DNA from: Marisediminitalea oceani
GTDB taxonomy: Bacteria; Pseudomonadota; Gammaproteobacteria; Enterobacterales; Alteromonadaceae
Assembly: GCF_003731635.1 (NCBI RefSeq)
Contig: NZ_RCUA01000010.1
Coordinates: 1 to 64,000, forward strand
Direction: 5' to 3'
Length of the DNA stretch: 64,000 nt
A program made the translations under genes and the position numbers. Under the pieces are notes generated by a model. The model did not search any database. It worked only from the letters and a program-made list of their open reading frames with translations, and was not told where the DNA came from. Below, in pieces: positions 56,951-64,000 of this stretch. Numbering within the stretch: the first letter of the stretch is position 1; the number at the start of each line of letters is the position of its first letter.

Positions 56951-57547
56951 CTATTCTGTACCAAACACTTCAGCAATACTCCCGGCAATATCATGGCCGC
57001 CTTTATCACTGTCCCAGGTTACCGATATCACGCACCAACGCCTACCGTCGTTTACCAACTGGAAGGTATTAATACCTTTCGAGTAAGCCGGTTTGTTCGG
57101 TGATTCCCGCGATTCGTAGGCACTGATAACCGTTGCCATGTGTCCTACCTGAATGGTTTGATTGTAAGTCTCGGTTTCATAAAACCCCACATCCTTAAAC
57201 AGTAATTTATTGAGTTCCACAAACTCACTAGCAGTCAGTACTGAAATATCCGGCATCCCCTCGCGATGAAACAACGGTGTGATGGTCGCAGTGGGCGCAA
57301 ACAGCTCGTGGAGTAACTGCCAGTTACGTTCCTCGCCCGGCGCGCCAGACACCACGTCATATAAAGCCGGTACGATGTTAGGCAAGGTCTCAGCCTCACT
57401 TCGAAAAGGGCCACAAAAATGCGGTTCTTCCAGCACCACAGCGGCCTGCACCTCCTGCGGGACAAACAGGTTCAGAATCATCACTAACAGAGCCAGAACA
57501 ATGGCCAGTTTTGGTGCGCAGAAACAAGGTTTAAAACTAAATAGCAT
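56951..57547 (-). CDS. Secreted NTF2-like (SnoaL-type) protein
   Basis: A 198-residue exported protein with a hydrophobic signal or anchor (about 12-35, ending EVQAA). The body (WQLLHELFAPTATITPLFH, then VGHMATVISAYESRE and NTFQLVNDGRRWCVISVTWD) has the cone-shaped NTF2-like pattern of SnoaL/DUF4440 proteins. Such domains are enzymes or binding modules; no catalytic residue can be assigned. It stands alone beside the repeat array and divergent from the TonB-type gene. Confidence 0.8.
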   Translation of the reverse strand: MLFSFKPCFCAPKLAIVLALLVMILNLFVPQEVQAAVVLEEPHFCGPFRSEAETLPNIVPALYDVVSGAPGEERNWQLLHELFAPTATITPLFHREGMPDISVLTASEFVELNKLLFKDVGFYETETYNQTIQVGHMATVISAYESRESPNKPAYSKGINTFQLVNDGRRWCVISVTWDSDKGGHDIAGSIAEVFGTE

Positions 57548-57932
57548 CGTGTAATTTTCCGTGGCTAAATGATGTGAGCTAGCTTACAACCTGACTCAAT
57601 AGCATGTTGCACCGGGCGTCCAAAACTCTTAACCAATCGTATAATTTACACAAAGTGTGTCTCCACTGAACGTTATTCACAGTAGGCTTATCTTATTAAG
57701 CTCGTTTTTCGCCCGATAAATAGCTACCTTTACGCCGCTAATCAGTGCATTGTCGGACACACAAAAAACAATAATAATGCGGTCCGTCCACAGCTATAAC
57801 CTGCCACCAAGAGCAGAGCTGATCACTGGCTGCGTAGACAAAAATAACTCACGCTCAGCCCGCTCACTGATTAAGTACCTATTGCCTGAAAACGACCGTT
57901 ATTTTTTGTTGTTCTTCTTTGAAGGGAAATTA
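57548..57932. other. 385-bp divergent intergenic region
   Basis: This lies between the NTF2-like gene and the barrel gene. An ORF extends upstream in frame with the barrel gene from 57750, but the good ribosome-binding site and signal peptide begin at 57933. I see no terminator, RNA gene or clear promoter boxes. Confidence 0.6.
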
Positions 57933-60013
57933 ATGTCTAGTGATACCCGAAAAGGTCATAGGGGCCTTAAGGCAGTCGGTACACCGTTTAAATTATCGTT
58001 ACTCTCTGTCATTCTGACTACGTTGTCGGTTACCGGCACCACATCTGCACAAACCACAGCTTCGCCCGTGGCAAGACCCTCTGATGATGCGACCAATCAA
58101 AGCGCCAGGGAGCGCGATAGGATCTTGCTCAAGCGTAATCCCATTGCTTCTGAATATCAGGGTAACGATACCCCCGGGCGCTTTTTCAGCGCGGTGACCG
58201 ATGCCGAAGGCGTGGACTTTCGAGGTCAGTTTCGTTTATCAAAAGGCAGGGCCACCGCCCATGATGCAGAGCTTGAAGCCAATGTAAGTTATCAGGACGT
58301 GGCCCGCGAATATACCCCTGGTGGTAGTATTAAGCTGGCCAAAAGTTTTGACCGCTGGCGCTTACAGTTTAACGCCCAGAGAAACAGCCTGGAGCGAATA
58401 GTCGATTTTTATGAGGCACGCTGGCTATCCATTGATGCCCCGGAGGCACCTGAACAACAGGCTTTATTGCTGGGTTTCCCCCGCTACAGCCAGGACCAGT
58501 TTGATACCACCAGCACCAATATGCAGTGGCGCGCTGACTACGTACTTTCTGAACACACTTATTTTACCTACGAAGGCATGTCGACCAACTACGACGATAT
58601 CGCCACTCGTAACCGGCTGGAATACCAAATTGGCGCCGGAACCATTGATAGCGCCGAACTCAGTGATGACGGCTCCACCTTAAGCGATGTCAGCGTGTCC
58701 GACTCGCGTATTCGCCGTTACTTTCACAGAATGGAAACCGCCAGGGATATTCATCGCCATCGCCTCGGCGTCAATTACGAAACCGACACCAGCGCGTTTG
58801 AAGCTGGCGTCTACTTTAGCCGTTGGGTCAACGAGCGACTCTGGCTGCCCTGGAATTTTGTCGATCAGGGTCTGACAGCTAACTACTCTATTGACAGCCC
58901 TTACCTGCCGCTAATCCGGAGCAATTTAATTTTAACCCGGCTCAATCCTTTTTAGAGTCTATCCAGGATATCTATACCAGCGAAGAAACGGTGAGCTCAG
59001 CTTACATTGATGCATATCAGCAACGGGCATCCTGGTTCTGGCGTCTTGGCCTGCGTTATGAGAAAACCGAAACCAGCACTCGTGGTGCAGTGAGCGGGCC
59101 CACCGAAGCCGGTATTGCAAACCTTGGCGATCAGATCACCAGTGTGGACGTGGCCGGTCTGACTATCGAAGAAAACTTCAGCCACTTTGATGCGGCATTT
59201 GTGGAAGGCGGTAACAGCTATCAGCATCTGCTGCCATCTCTGGAATTACGCTACCAGTTATCCGCCTCCACCCGTTTAAAGTTTAATTATTTTGAGCAGC
59301 TAATGCGCCCGCAGTATTTTGATACGGTGCGTTACCGCCGCATTAATCCTCCCACCCGCACCATTACGGAAGGCTCACCGGACCTTGAGGCCACCACCAT
59401 TGTTAACTGGTTTGCCGGGCTCGAATATACTCACACCCGGGTAGGAAAACTCTATGCCGGGGTGTACTACAACGATATCGCGGACTTCTTCTATGATTCC
59501 AGGGTTACAGAAGAACTCGACGGCATTGTGTACGATGTAACCCGGGTGGAAAATGGCAAGGACGGCTTTATCCGCGGTGTGCAAACCTACTGGTCACAGC
59601 AGTTTACCGATACCGGGCTGGCTCTGATTGATATCAAAGCCTCTTACACCTACTCAGATACTCAAGCCAATCTGGCCGACCGCGCTATTGCCATGCCGGA
59701 GCGGGCTGAGCATCGCCTGATGCTTAACCTGTTGGTTAAGAATAATCAGTGGCAATATACCACTAATCTGGCCTGGCAAAGTGAGGCGCTGGATGATGTA
59801 GGCGCCGATGCCCAACAGGACACCATCAGAGAGAAAGTCCTTTCGTGGAACCAGTCTTTCAGCTGGCGCTTCAGTGAGCACCTGAGCACAAAATTCAGCC
59901 TGAATAATATTCTTAACTACCCGGACCGTTCTTATCTCAGCGAGCAAAAGCGGGTTATTAATAATCTGTACAGCGGTACCACAGCCAAATTGAGCTTACG
60001 CTACACCTTTTAG
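57933..60013 (+). pseudogene. TonB-dependent-receptor-like outer-membrane barrel, frameshifted, no plug domain
   Basis: Two adjacent reading frames encode one protein. The first (57933-58955) starts with AGGG before the ATG and a signal peptide (ending TTSAQT). The second continues in the -1 frame and ends SLRYTF with the terminal aromatic of outer-membrane proteins. The frames overlap between 58895 and 58955, best joined near 58910 (SPYLP to ANPEQF), where one base seems lost. The barrel resembles TonB-dependent receptors (AGVYYNDIADFFYDS, repeated beta-strands, KFSLNNILNYPDRSYL). Only about 65-75 residues separate the signal peptide from the first barrel strand, too few for the usual plug of about 120 residues. 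It may be a pseudogene, or a sequencing error in a plug-less barrel gene. Confidence 0.78.
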
Positions 60014-60045
60014 AGCGCCATCAGATTGTTCGACTGGCCGAGGGA

Positions 60046-60468
60046 TCACCAGCGAACTTTCTGACGCTGTTGTTTACGTTGACTATTGGCCTGCTTGGCA
60101 TCTTTGCGGCGGGCCTTCACGGCTCTGCTGACCCGGGTGGGACGGCGCTTTTTCTGCACTTTGGTGTTTTCCTTAATCCACTCCACTAAACGGGCAATGG
60201 CGTCCTCGCGATTCTGCTCCTGGGTCCTGAATTGTTGCGCCTTTATAATCATTACGCCGTCGGAGTTTACCCGACTATCATTACAGTTGAGCAGCTTCTC
60301 CTTAATGGGATCAGGTAAGGATGAGTTGTGGATATCAAAGCGTAAATGAATAGCACTGCTCACCTTATTTACGTTCTGCCCGCCACTGCCTTGGGCACGA
60401 ATGGCCTGCAGCTCTATTTCGCTTTCGGCAACAGCCAGTGTCGACGAGATCTCAATCATATTGCTCAT
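60046..60468 (-). CDS. arfB: Peptidyl-tRNA hydrolase ArfB
   Basis: ArfB (YaeJ) rescues ribosomes stalled without a stop codon. The 140-residue protein has the catalytic GGQ motif in RAQGSGGQNVNKV, as in release factor domain 3, and a basic C-terminal tail (RKDAKQANSQRKQQRQKVRW) that enters the mRNA channel in E. coli YaeJ. Convergent with the barrel gene. Confidence 0.95.
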   Translation of the reverse strand: MSNMIEISSTLAVAESEIELQAIRAQGSGGQNVNKVSSAIHLRFDIHNSSLPDPIKEKLLNCNDSRVNSDGVMIIKAQQFRTQEQNREDAIARLVEWIKENTKVQKKRRPTRVSRAVKARRKDAKQANSQRKQQRQKVRW

Positions 60469-60614
60469 ATATCCATCAACTGTGATTAATCCATACCGAA
60501 TAGTACCGCGAACGCATTATTTTTTATACCTTATGGCTTTTTAGCTACCCCGCATAAAAATATCAGTGTTACGATAGAAAGCGGTTAAGAAGTCTCCAAA
60601 GAGGTCCGCTCCAG

Positions 60615-62123
60615 GTGTTTCGCTGCTATACCCTTGTTCTCGGTTTGATGTGTGTAAGCTCACTGTTTATAGCTACTGCGTGTCAGTCTAAACAGCTTAC
60701 CGTGCTCTATGCAGCTGAACTGCCTCTTATCATTAATCCGCCGCATGGCAGCTACGCCAATTTAGCTACTCTGGTTAAGCAAACCAGAGACACTCAACAA
60801 CCCAGTCTGTTCTTATTTGGCGGCGGTAGCCTGGCCCCCAGCATGCTTTCATCCTTCGACCGTGGTGCGCATATTATCGATATCCTCAACACTATCGAAC
60901 CGGATGCCATGGGCGTAGCCAAGCGAGAGTTCAGTTACTTTGAGGATGAGCTGTCGTTACGCGCCTATGAGGCTGCTTTCCCGTTAGTATTGAGCAACGT
61001 GACCGATCCACTCACCCGGCGGGAACTCGAAGGTACCTGGCAGGATATCATTCTTGAAAGAGGGGGTGTCAGGGTTGGCATTCTTACGGTGATAGCGAGC
61101 GCTTCCTCAGAAGAGTACTTAATGCACCGGCTGCAGATTAACTCACCCTACGACACCATAGTCAGCCGTGCCAACGCGCTCAGGGAACGCGGCGCAGAAT
61201 TAGTTGTGCTGATGGTTTCAGACGAATTACCTTTTATTAATAAGCTATTGAGTCAATCGCAAGTCGATCTGGTGTTACGCAGCGATCCTTACTATGTTGA
61301 GCCGGTGGCGCCTGATGAAAAGCCGCGGCCAAACTATGTCATCGTCACCAGCGAAGCCGCCGCCGCGAAAGTGAGCATTGAGTGGCCACAAGGCAATCCT
61401 GCCGAGGCTCAGTACGAAGTGGTACAACTGCCCCTTAGCGACTACCCGAAAGATCCGGTGATTGCCGAACAGGTAGCCAGCTATGATAACCGGATTACCG
61501 CACTGCTTAGTGAACAGGTAGCCCGTCTTACCAGCGAAATGGATACTACGCGAAATGCCGTACGTACCCGTGAGAATGGCTTTGGAAACCTGGTGAGCGA
61601 TGCCTTAAAAGAAGCCAGTCACACCGACGTGGCAATCATCAACGGCGGCGCTATCCGAGGTGAGCGCAGTTATCGTGAGGGGCACCTGTTAACCCGTAAA
61701 GATATTACCAGCGAACTGCCGTTTCGAAATCATATCCGGGTACTGAGGATCACCGGAGCTGATTTAAAGTCAGCACTGGAAAACGGTGTGAGCAGGGTTG
61801 AAGACGCCTCAGGCCGTTTCCCACATGTTTCTGGTATGCAGTTCAAAGTGCAGCTTTCTGCTGCGCCGGGGAATCGAGTGAAAGAGCTCACTATTAACGG
61901 CACGCCTATGGAACCGGGCCGTATCTATTCGCTTGCCACTTCCGATTATCTGGCAAATGGCGGTGACGGATATGACAGCCTCAAACGCGGAACTGAAGTT
62001 CCCTTTAGCCAGCAGGTTACCCCACTGATTGCCGACATCGTAATCAGTGTTCTACGACGTCAGTCTACTCTGTCTGCCACTGCAACAGGCAGAGTCAGCT
62101 TTGTAAATGGCAAGGACAGCTGA
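60615..62123 (+). CDS. 5'-nucleotidase-like lipoprotein with a dead catalytic domain
   Basis: A 502-residue UshA-like protein. A lipobox-like ATAC (Cys23) suggests membrane anchoring in the periplasm. The N-terminal metallophosphatase fold is recognisable by alignment but its metal ligands are gone: TNDxHG reads YAAELPL (32-38), GGD reads GGGS (69-72), GNHE reads AKRE (102-105), the ATHMGH region reads MVSDELP, and GGHS reads LRSDPYY. The C-terminal 5'-nucleotidase domain is well kept: GFGNLVSDALKEA, INGGAIRGE, LPFRNHIRVLRITG and ANGGDGYDS. It should still bind a nucleotide-like ligand but not hydrolyse it. The start is GTG after AGAGG. The stop is 1 bp before a diguanylate cyclase gene, so the pair likely forms a sensor unit. 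Confidence 0.9.
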   Translation: MFRCYTLVLGLMCVSSLFIATACQSKQLTVLYAAELPLIINPPHGSYANLATLVKQTRDTQQPSLFLFGGGSLAPSMLSSFDRGAHIIDILNTIEPDAMGVAKREFSYFEDELSLRAYEAAFPLVLSNVTDPLTRRELEGTWQDIILERGGVRVGILTVIASASSEEYLMHRLQINSPYDTIVSRANALRERGAELVVLMVSDELPFINKLLSQSQVDLVLRSDPYYVEPVAPDEKPRPNYVIVTSEAAAAKVSIEWPQGNPAEAQYEVVQLPLSDYPKDPVIAEQVASYDNRITALLSEQVARLTSEMDTTRNAVRTRENGFGNLVSDALKEASHTDVAIINGGAIRGERSYREGHLLTRKDITSELPFRNHIRVLRITGADLKSALENGVSRVEDASGRFPHVSGMQFKVQLSAAPGNRVKELTINGTPMEPGRIYSLATSDYLANGGDGYDSLKRGTEVPFSQQVTPLIADIVISVLRRQSTLSATATGRVSFVNGKDS

Positions 62124-62124
62124 G

Positions 62125-63804
62125 ATGAACAGTCAGCAAGGGCGGCAGACTGCCAGCAAACGTCTTAAGTTCAGGGGATTATACTCGCTATCGGGGATCA
62201 TTAATTTGAGTCTGGTGACGCTGATCATCGCGGTAATGATCCTGGCATATACCACCTATTCCAAACTGTCATCATTCGAACAGTCCTTAAATTCAATGAT
62301 GGATAAATCGCTGCCCAGTGTTATTCAGTCGGGCAAACTGTATTCGCAAATGAACCTGTTGCTGAGTGGCACAGAGCAGTTATCCATGGCCAACTCAGAA
62401 GCCATGCGCAGGATAGCTACCAATGCCATCACCCGTCAGTTGCAAGGCCTGCACAAACTGTCGCTGGAAAATGAGCAAACCTACCACATTACGTCTCAGC
62501 TGAGTTCGGTAGAACGGGAACTGGATGAACTCAATGGGTTAGTAGAGCAACGTATCGCTATCAATAGCAGAATCGATCGATTAACTGCACAACTCTTCGA
62601 TCTGCAAGGCCAGATCAATACCGATCTGACTACCAACAGCACAACCACCGCCAGCACGTCCTGGTCATTATTATTCTCACGTATCATGCTGCTCTCAGCG
62701 GAGCTCACCAGCCTCGACCAGCTAAGCGAGATACGGCAGCGTCAGAGTAATCTGGATACCCTGTTTATTTCATTGTCTGAACTTGCCGATACGCTGCCGG
62801 CAGACCAACAACAAAGTGCACAGCTGGCCATTGCGGCCTTATCCGAAACCGTGTTACATCCCAATTCCGGCTTAATTGCGCTGCGTCAGTTGCAGTTAAA
62901 GATCCTCGGCCGGGTGCAAGGCAGAAGTAACTTTGTACGTAACCTGATTGCCGACTACGCCCGTTTAAATGAATTTGAATCTCATCAGCTAAATCAGGCT
63001 GTACTGGGCCGGGCGGCGAAAACCTCCCGACTAGTTGAGCAACAGGTAAAACAGGCCAGCCTGCTGTTTATTATTGTCCTGTTCGCTTATATTGGATTTG
63101 CCGTGTTTATCCAGCGGGTAGTAGTTAACCGGTTAAAAACCCTTAACAAACAGGTCCAGCAACGGTCCACCGGCGAGGGCCACCTCATCACCGTGAGCGG
63201 CAGGGACGAAATTACCGAGCTGGCACAGAGTTTTGAACGGTTTGCCACCACTATCGAATTACAAAAGAATACTCTGGAAGAAATGAGTCTGCGCGATGCA
63301 CTCACCGGTATAGCTAACCGCCGCGCTTTTGACGACTACTATTCCCAGGCACTCAATGTGGCTAACCGACAGCGCTGGCCACTGACCGTATTACTAATTG
63401 ATGTGGACTATTTTAAACAATATAACGATAACTATGGTCACAGTCAGGGCGACATTTGTTTAAAGCAAGTGGCCTCATTAGTTAAGCAACAGATGCCCCG
63501 TAAAACCGATATTTTAGCCCGCTACGGCGGCGAAGAATTTGCCGTACTGTTACCCGATACCAACGAACAAGGGGCGATAACGGTAGCCCGGAATATTCTG
63601 GATGCGTTTAAAAATGCGCAAATTCCCCACGACTTTAGCGGCGTTGCCGACCATGTCACCGTGAGCATTGGTATTTCTGTTGGTCAGCAACAGGATGGCA
63701 GGATCACGCTCCCCTCTGTAGAAGCTGCCGACAAAGCCCTCTACAAAGCTAAGCGAACGGGCCGTAATCGCTGGGTGAATGATGCAGATGACGACGAGCA
63801 ATAA
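62125..63804 (+). CDS. Membrane diguanylate cyclase with a large periplasmic sensor domain
   Basis: A 559-residue enzyme that makes cyclic di-GMP. It has an N-terminal helix (about 22-45), a long all-helical periplasmic region (about 46-315), a second helix (about 318-340), a HAMP-like linker and a GGDEF domain (about 395-550). The active site reads GGEEF, and the inhibitory I-site RKTD lies exactly five residues before it, so both synthesis and product feedback are expected. The periplasmic helices (SLPSVIQSGKLYSQMNLLLSG at the start) recall TorS-type sensors that listen to a binding protein. AAGGA eight bases upstream supports this ATG over one at 62107. Confidence 0.94.
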   Translation: MNSQQGRQTASKRLKFRGLYSLSGIINLSLVTLIIAVMILAYTTYSKLSSFEQSLNSMMDKSLPSVIQSGKLYSQMNLLLSGTEQLSMANSEAMRRIATNAITRQLQGLHKLSLENEQTYHITSQLSSVERELDELNGLVEQRIAINSRIDRLTAQLFDLQGQINTDLTTNSTTTASTSWSLLFSRIMLLSAELTSLDQLSEIRQRQSNLDTLFISLSELADTLPADQQQSAQLAIAALSETVLHPNSGLIALRQLQLKILGRVQGRSNFVRNLIADYARLNEFESHQLNQAVLGRAAKTSRLVEQQVKQASLLFIIVLFAYIGFAVFIQRVVVNRLKTLNKQVQQRSTGEGHLITVSGRDEITELAQSFERFATTIELQKNTLEEMSLRDALTGIANRRAFDDYYSQALNVANRQRWPLTVLLIDVDYFKQYNDNYGHSQGDICLKQVASLVKQQMPRKTDILARYGGEEFAVLLPDTNEQGAITVARNILDAFKNAQIPHDFSGVADHVTVSIGISVGQQQDGRITLPSVEAADKALYKAKRTGRNRWVNDADDDEQ

Positions 63805-63806
63805 TG

Positions 63807-63871
63807 AAATCAAGGGGTCAGAGTCAGTTAATTGCTAACAGATTAATTAACTGACTCTGACCCCTTGATTT
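63807..63871. repeat. Perfect 27-bp inverted repeat (REP/RAYT type)
   Basis: Arms 63807-63833 and 63845-63871 are exact reverse complements, with an 11-base loop. They contain AAGGGGTCAGAGTCA. A shorter copy of the arm (TGACCCC-TTTATTT, 63874-63887) follows. GGGGTCAGAGT is a motif I associate with REP elements mobilised by RAYT transposases; no such gene is in the window. Located between convergent genes, it could also act as a bidirectional terminator. Confidence 0.8.
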
Positions 63872-63907
63872 GCTGACCCCTTTATTTGGGTTTAGTCTGC
63901 TTGAATC

Positions 63908-64000
63908 TTATTCAAATAGCTCTTTATGCAGCACCGTAACAATCTCTGTGCTGTCGCCTTCATTGACCAGAAATGAGATATTGTGCGGGTTAGCACCAAA
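63908..64000 (-). CDS. lysC: Aspartate kinase, C-terminal end (partial)
   Basis: The last 30 codons of a gene that runs out of the window. The translated end PHNISFLVNEGDSTEI, then VTVLHKELFE and a stop, aligns with the C terminus of lysine-sensitive aspartokinase III (E. coli: HNLCFLV...VVQKLHSNLFE). This is the end of the second ACT domain. The enzyme phosphorylates aspartate, the first step toward lysine, threonine and methionine. Identification rests on a short stretch only. Confidence 0.75.
   Translation of the reverse strand, partial: FGANPHNISFLVNEGDSTEIVTVLHKELFE

Noticed and set aside
57750-57932. N-terminal extension of the barrel gene from 57750
   Set aside because: It would bury the signal peptide 61 residues inside the protein; AGGG before 57933 is a better start.
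58895-58955. Programmed -1 frameshift in the barrel gene
   Set aside because: No slippery heptamer or downstream pseudoknot is visible at the frame switch; a one-base loss is simpler.

Overview
The window is a 64 kb stretch of chromosome from a marine-type gammaproteobacterium, most likely family Alteromonadaceae (order Alteromonadales). Protein sequences such as MurA, the Mla and Lpt proteins, RpoN, SspA/SspB, cytochrome bc1, RelA, SurA and RsmA read as gammaproteobacterial, and several blocks keep the gene order known from E. coli. The genus cannot be settled from the sequence alone. No tRNA, rRNA, CRISPR array, prophage or intact insertion sequence is visible.

Layout. 1-1.4 kb: REP-like hairpins, then degS, the protease that triggers the sigma-E envelope stress response. 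1.5-6.6 kb: an unknown gene, then on the minus strand mlaF-mlaE-mlaD-mlaC-mlaB-ibaG-murA (phospholipid transport and the first peptidoglycan step). 7.2-15.1 kb, divergent on the plus strand: yrbG-like exchanger, kdsD, kdsC, lptC, lptA, lptB, rpoN, hpf, ptsN, rapZ, ptsO (KDO supply, LPS export, sigma-54 and the nitrogen PTS). 15.1-18.6 kb, minus strand: a fused PP2C phosphatase/protein kinase and a NarK-type nitrate/nitrite transporter behind a sigma-54 promoter and a leader terminator. 18.6-22.8 kb: an MscS channel, a small-membrane-protein/DUF2145 cluster and a divergent HTH regulator. 23-29 kb: mgtE, a prolyl oligopeptidase lipoprotein, and an operon of two spondin-domain proteins with a degenerate response regulator. 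29.3-34.4 kb, minus strand: sspB-sspA, petABC, rpsI-rplM. 34.6-46.6 kb: a periplasmic binding-like protein, then on the minus strand mazG, relA, rlmD, acpS, pdxJ, recO, a small ORF, recJ, dsbC, xerD, djlA. 46.9-53.5 kb, plus strand: lptD-surA-pdxA-rsmA-apaG-apaH. 53.6-64 kb is the accessory part: a chemoreceptor with a structured leader, a roughly 1 kb repeat array, an NTF2-like secreted protein, a frameshifted TonB-receptor-like barrel, arfB, a two-gene pseudo-nucleotidase/diguanylate cyclase unit, a long inverted repeat, and the 3' end of lysC.

How the genes fit together. Most of the window serves envelope biogenesis and quality control: DegS, Mla, Kds, LptABC, LptD, SurA, DsbC and DjlA. 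A second theme is nitrogen control: RpoN, PtsN, PtsO and RapZ lie just upstream of a narK promoter that itself looks sigma-54 dependent.

The most novel unit is at 60.6-63.8 kb. A lipoprotein keeps the nucleotide-binding half of a 5'-nucleotidase but has lost every recognisable metal-ligand motif of the catalytic half. It sits 1 bp upstream of a membrane diguanylate cyclase with a long helical periplasmic domain. This suggests a periplasmic binding protein/c-di-GMP sensor pair, by analogy with NspS-MbaA and TorT-TorS. Other points worth a second look are the narK leader attenuator, the 165-bp repeat array interrupted by a foldback element, the plug-less TonB-type barrel with a frameshift, and the spondin operon.
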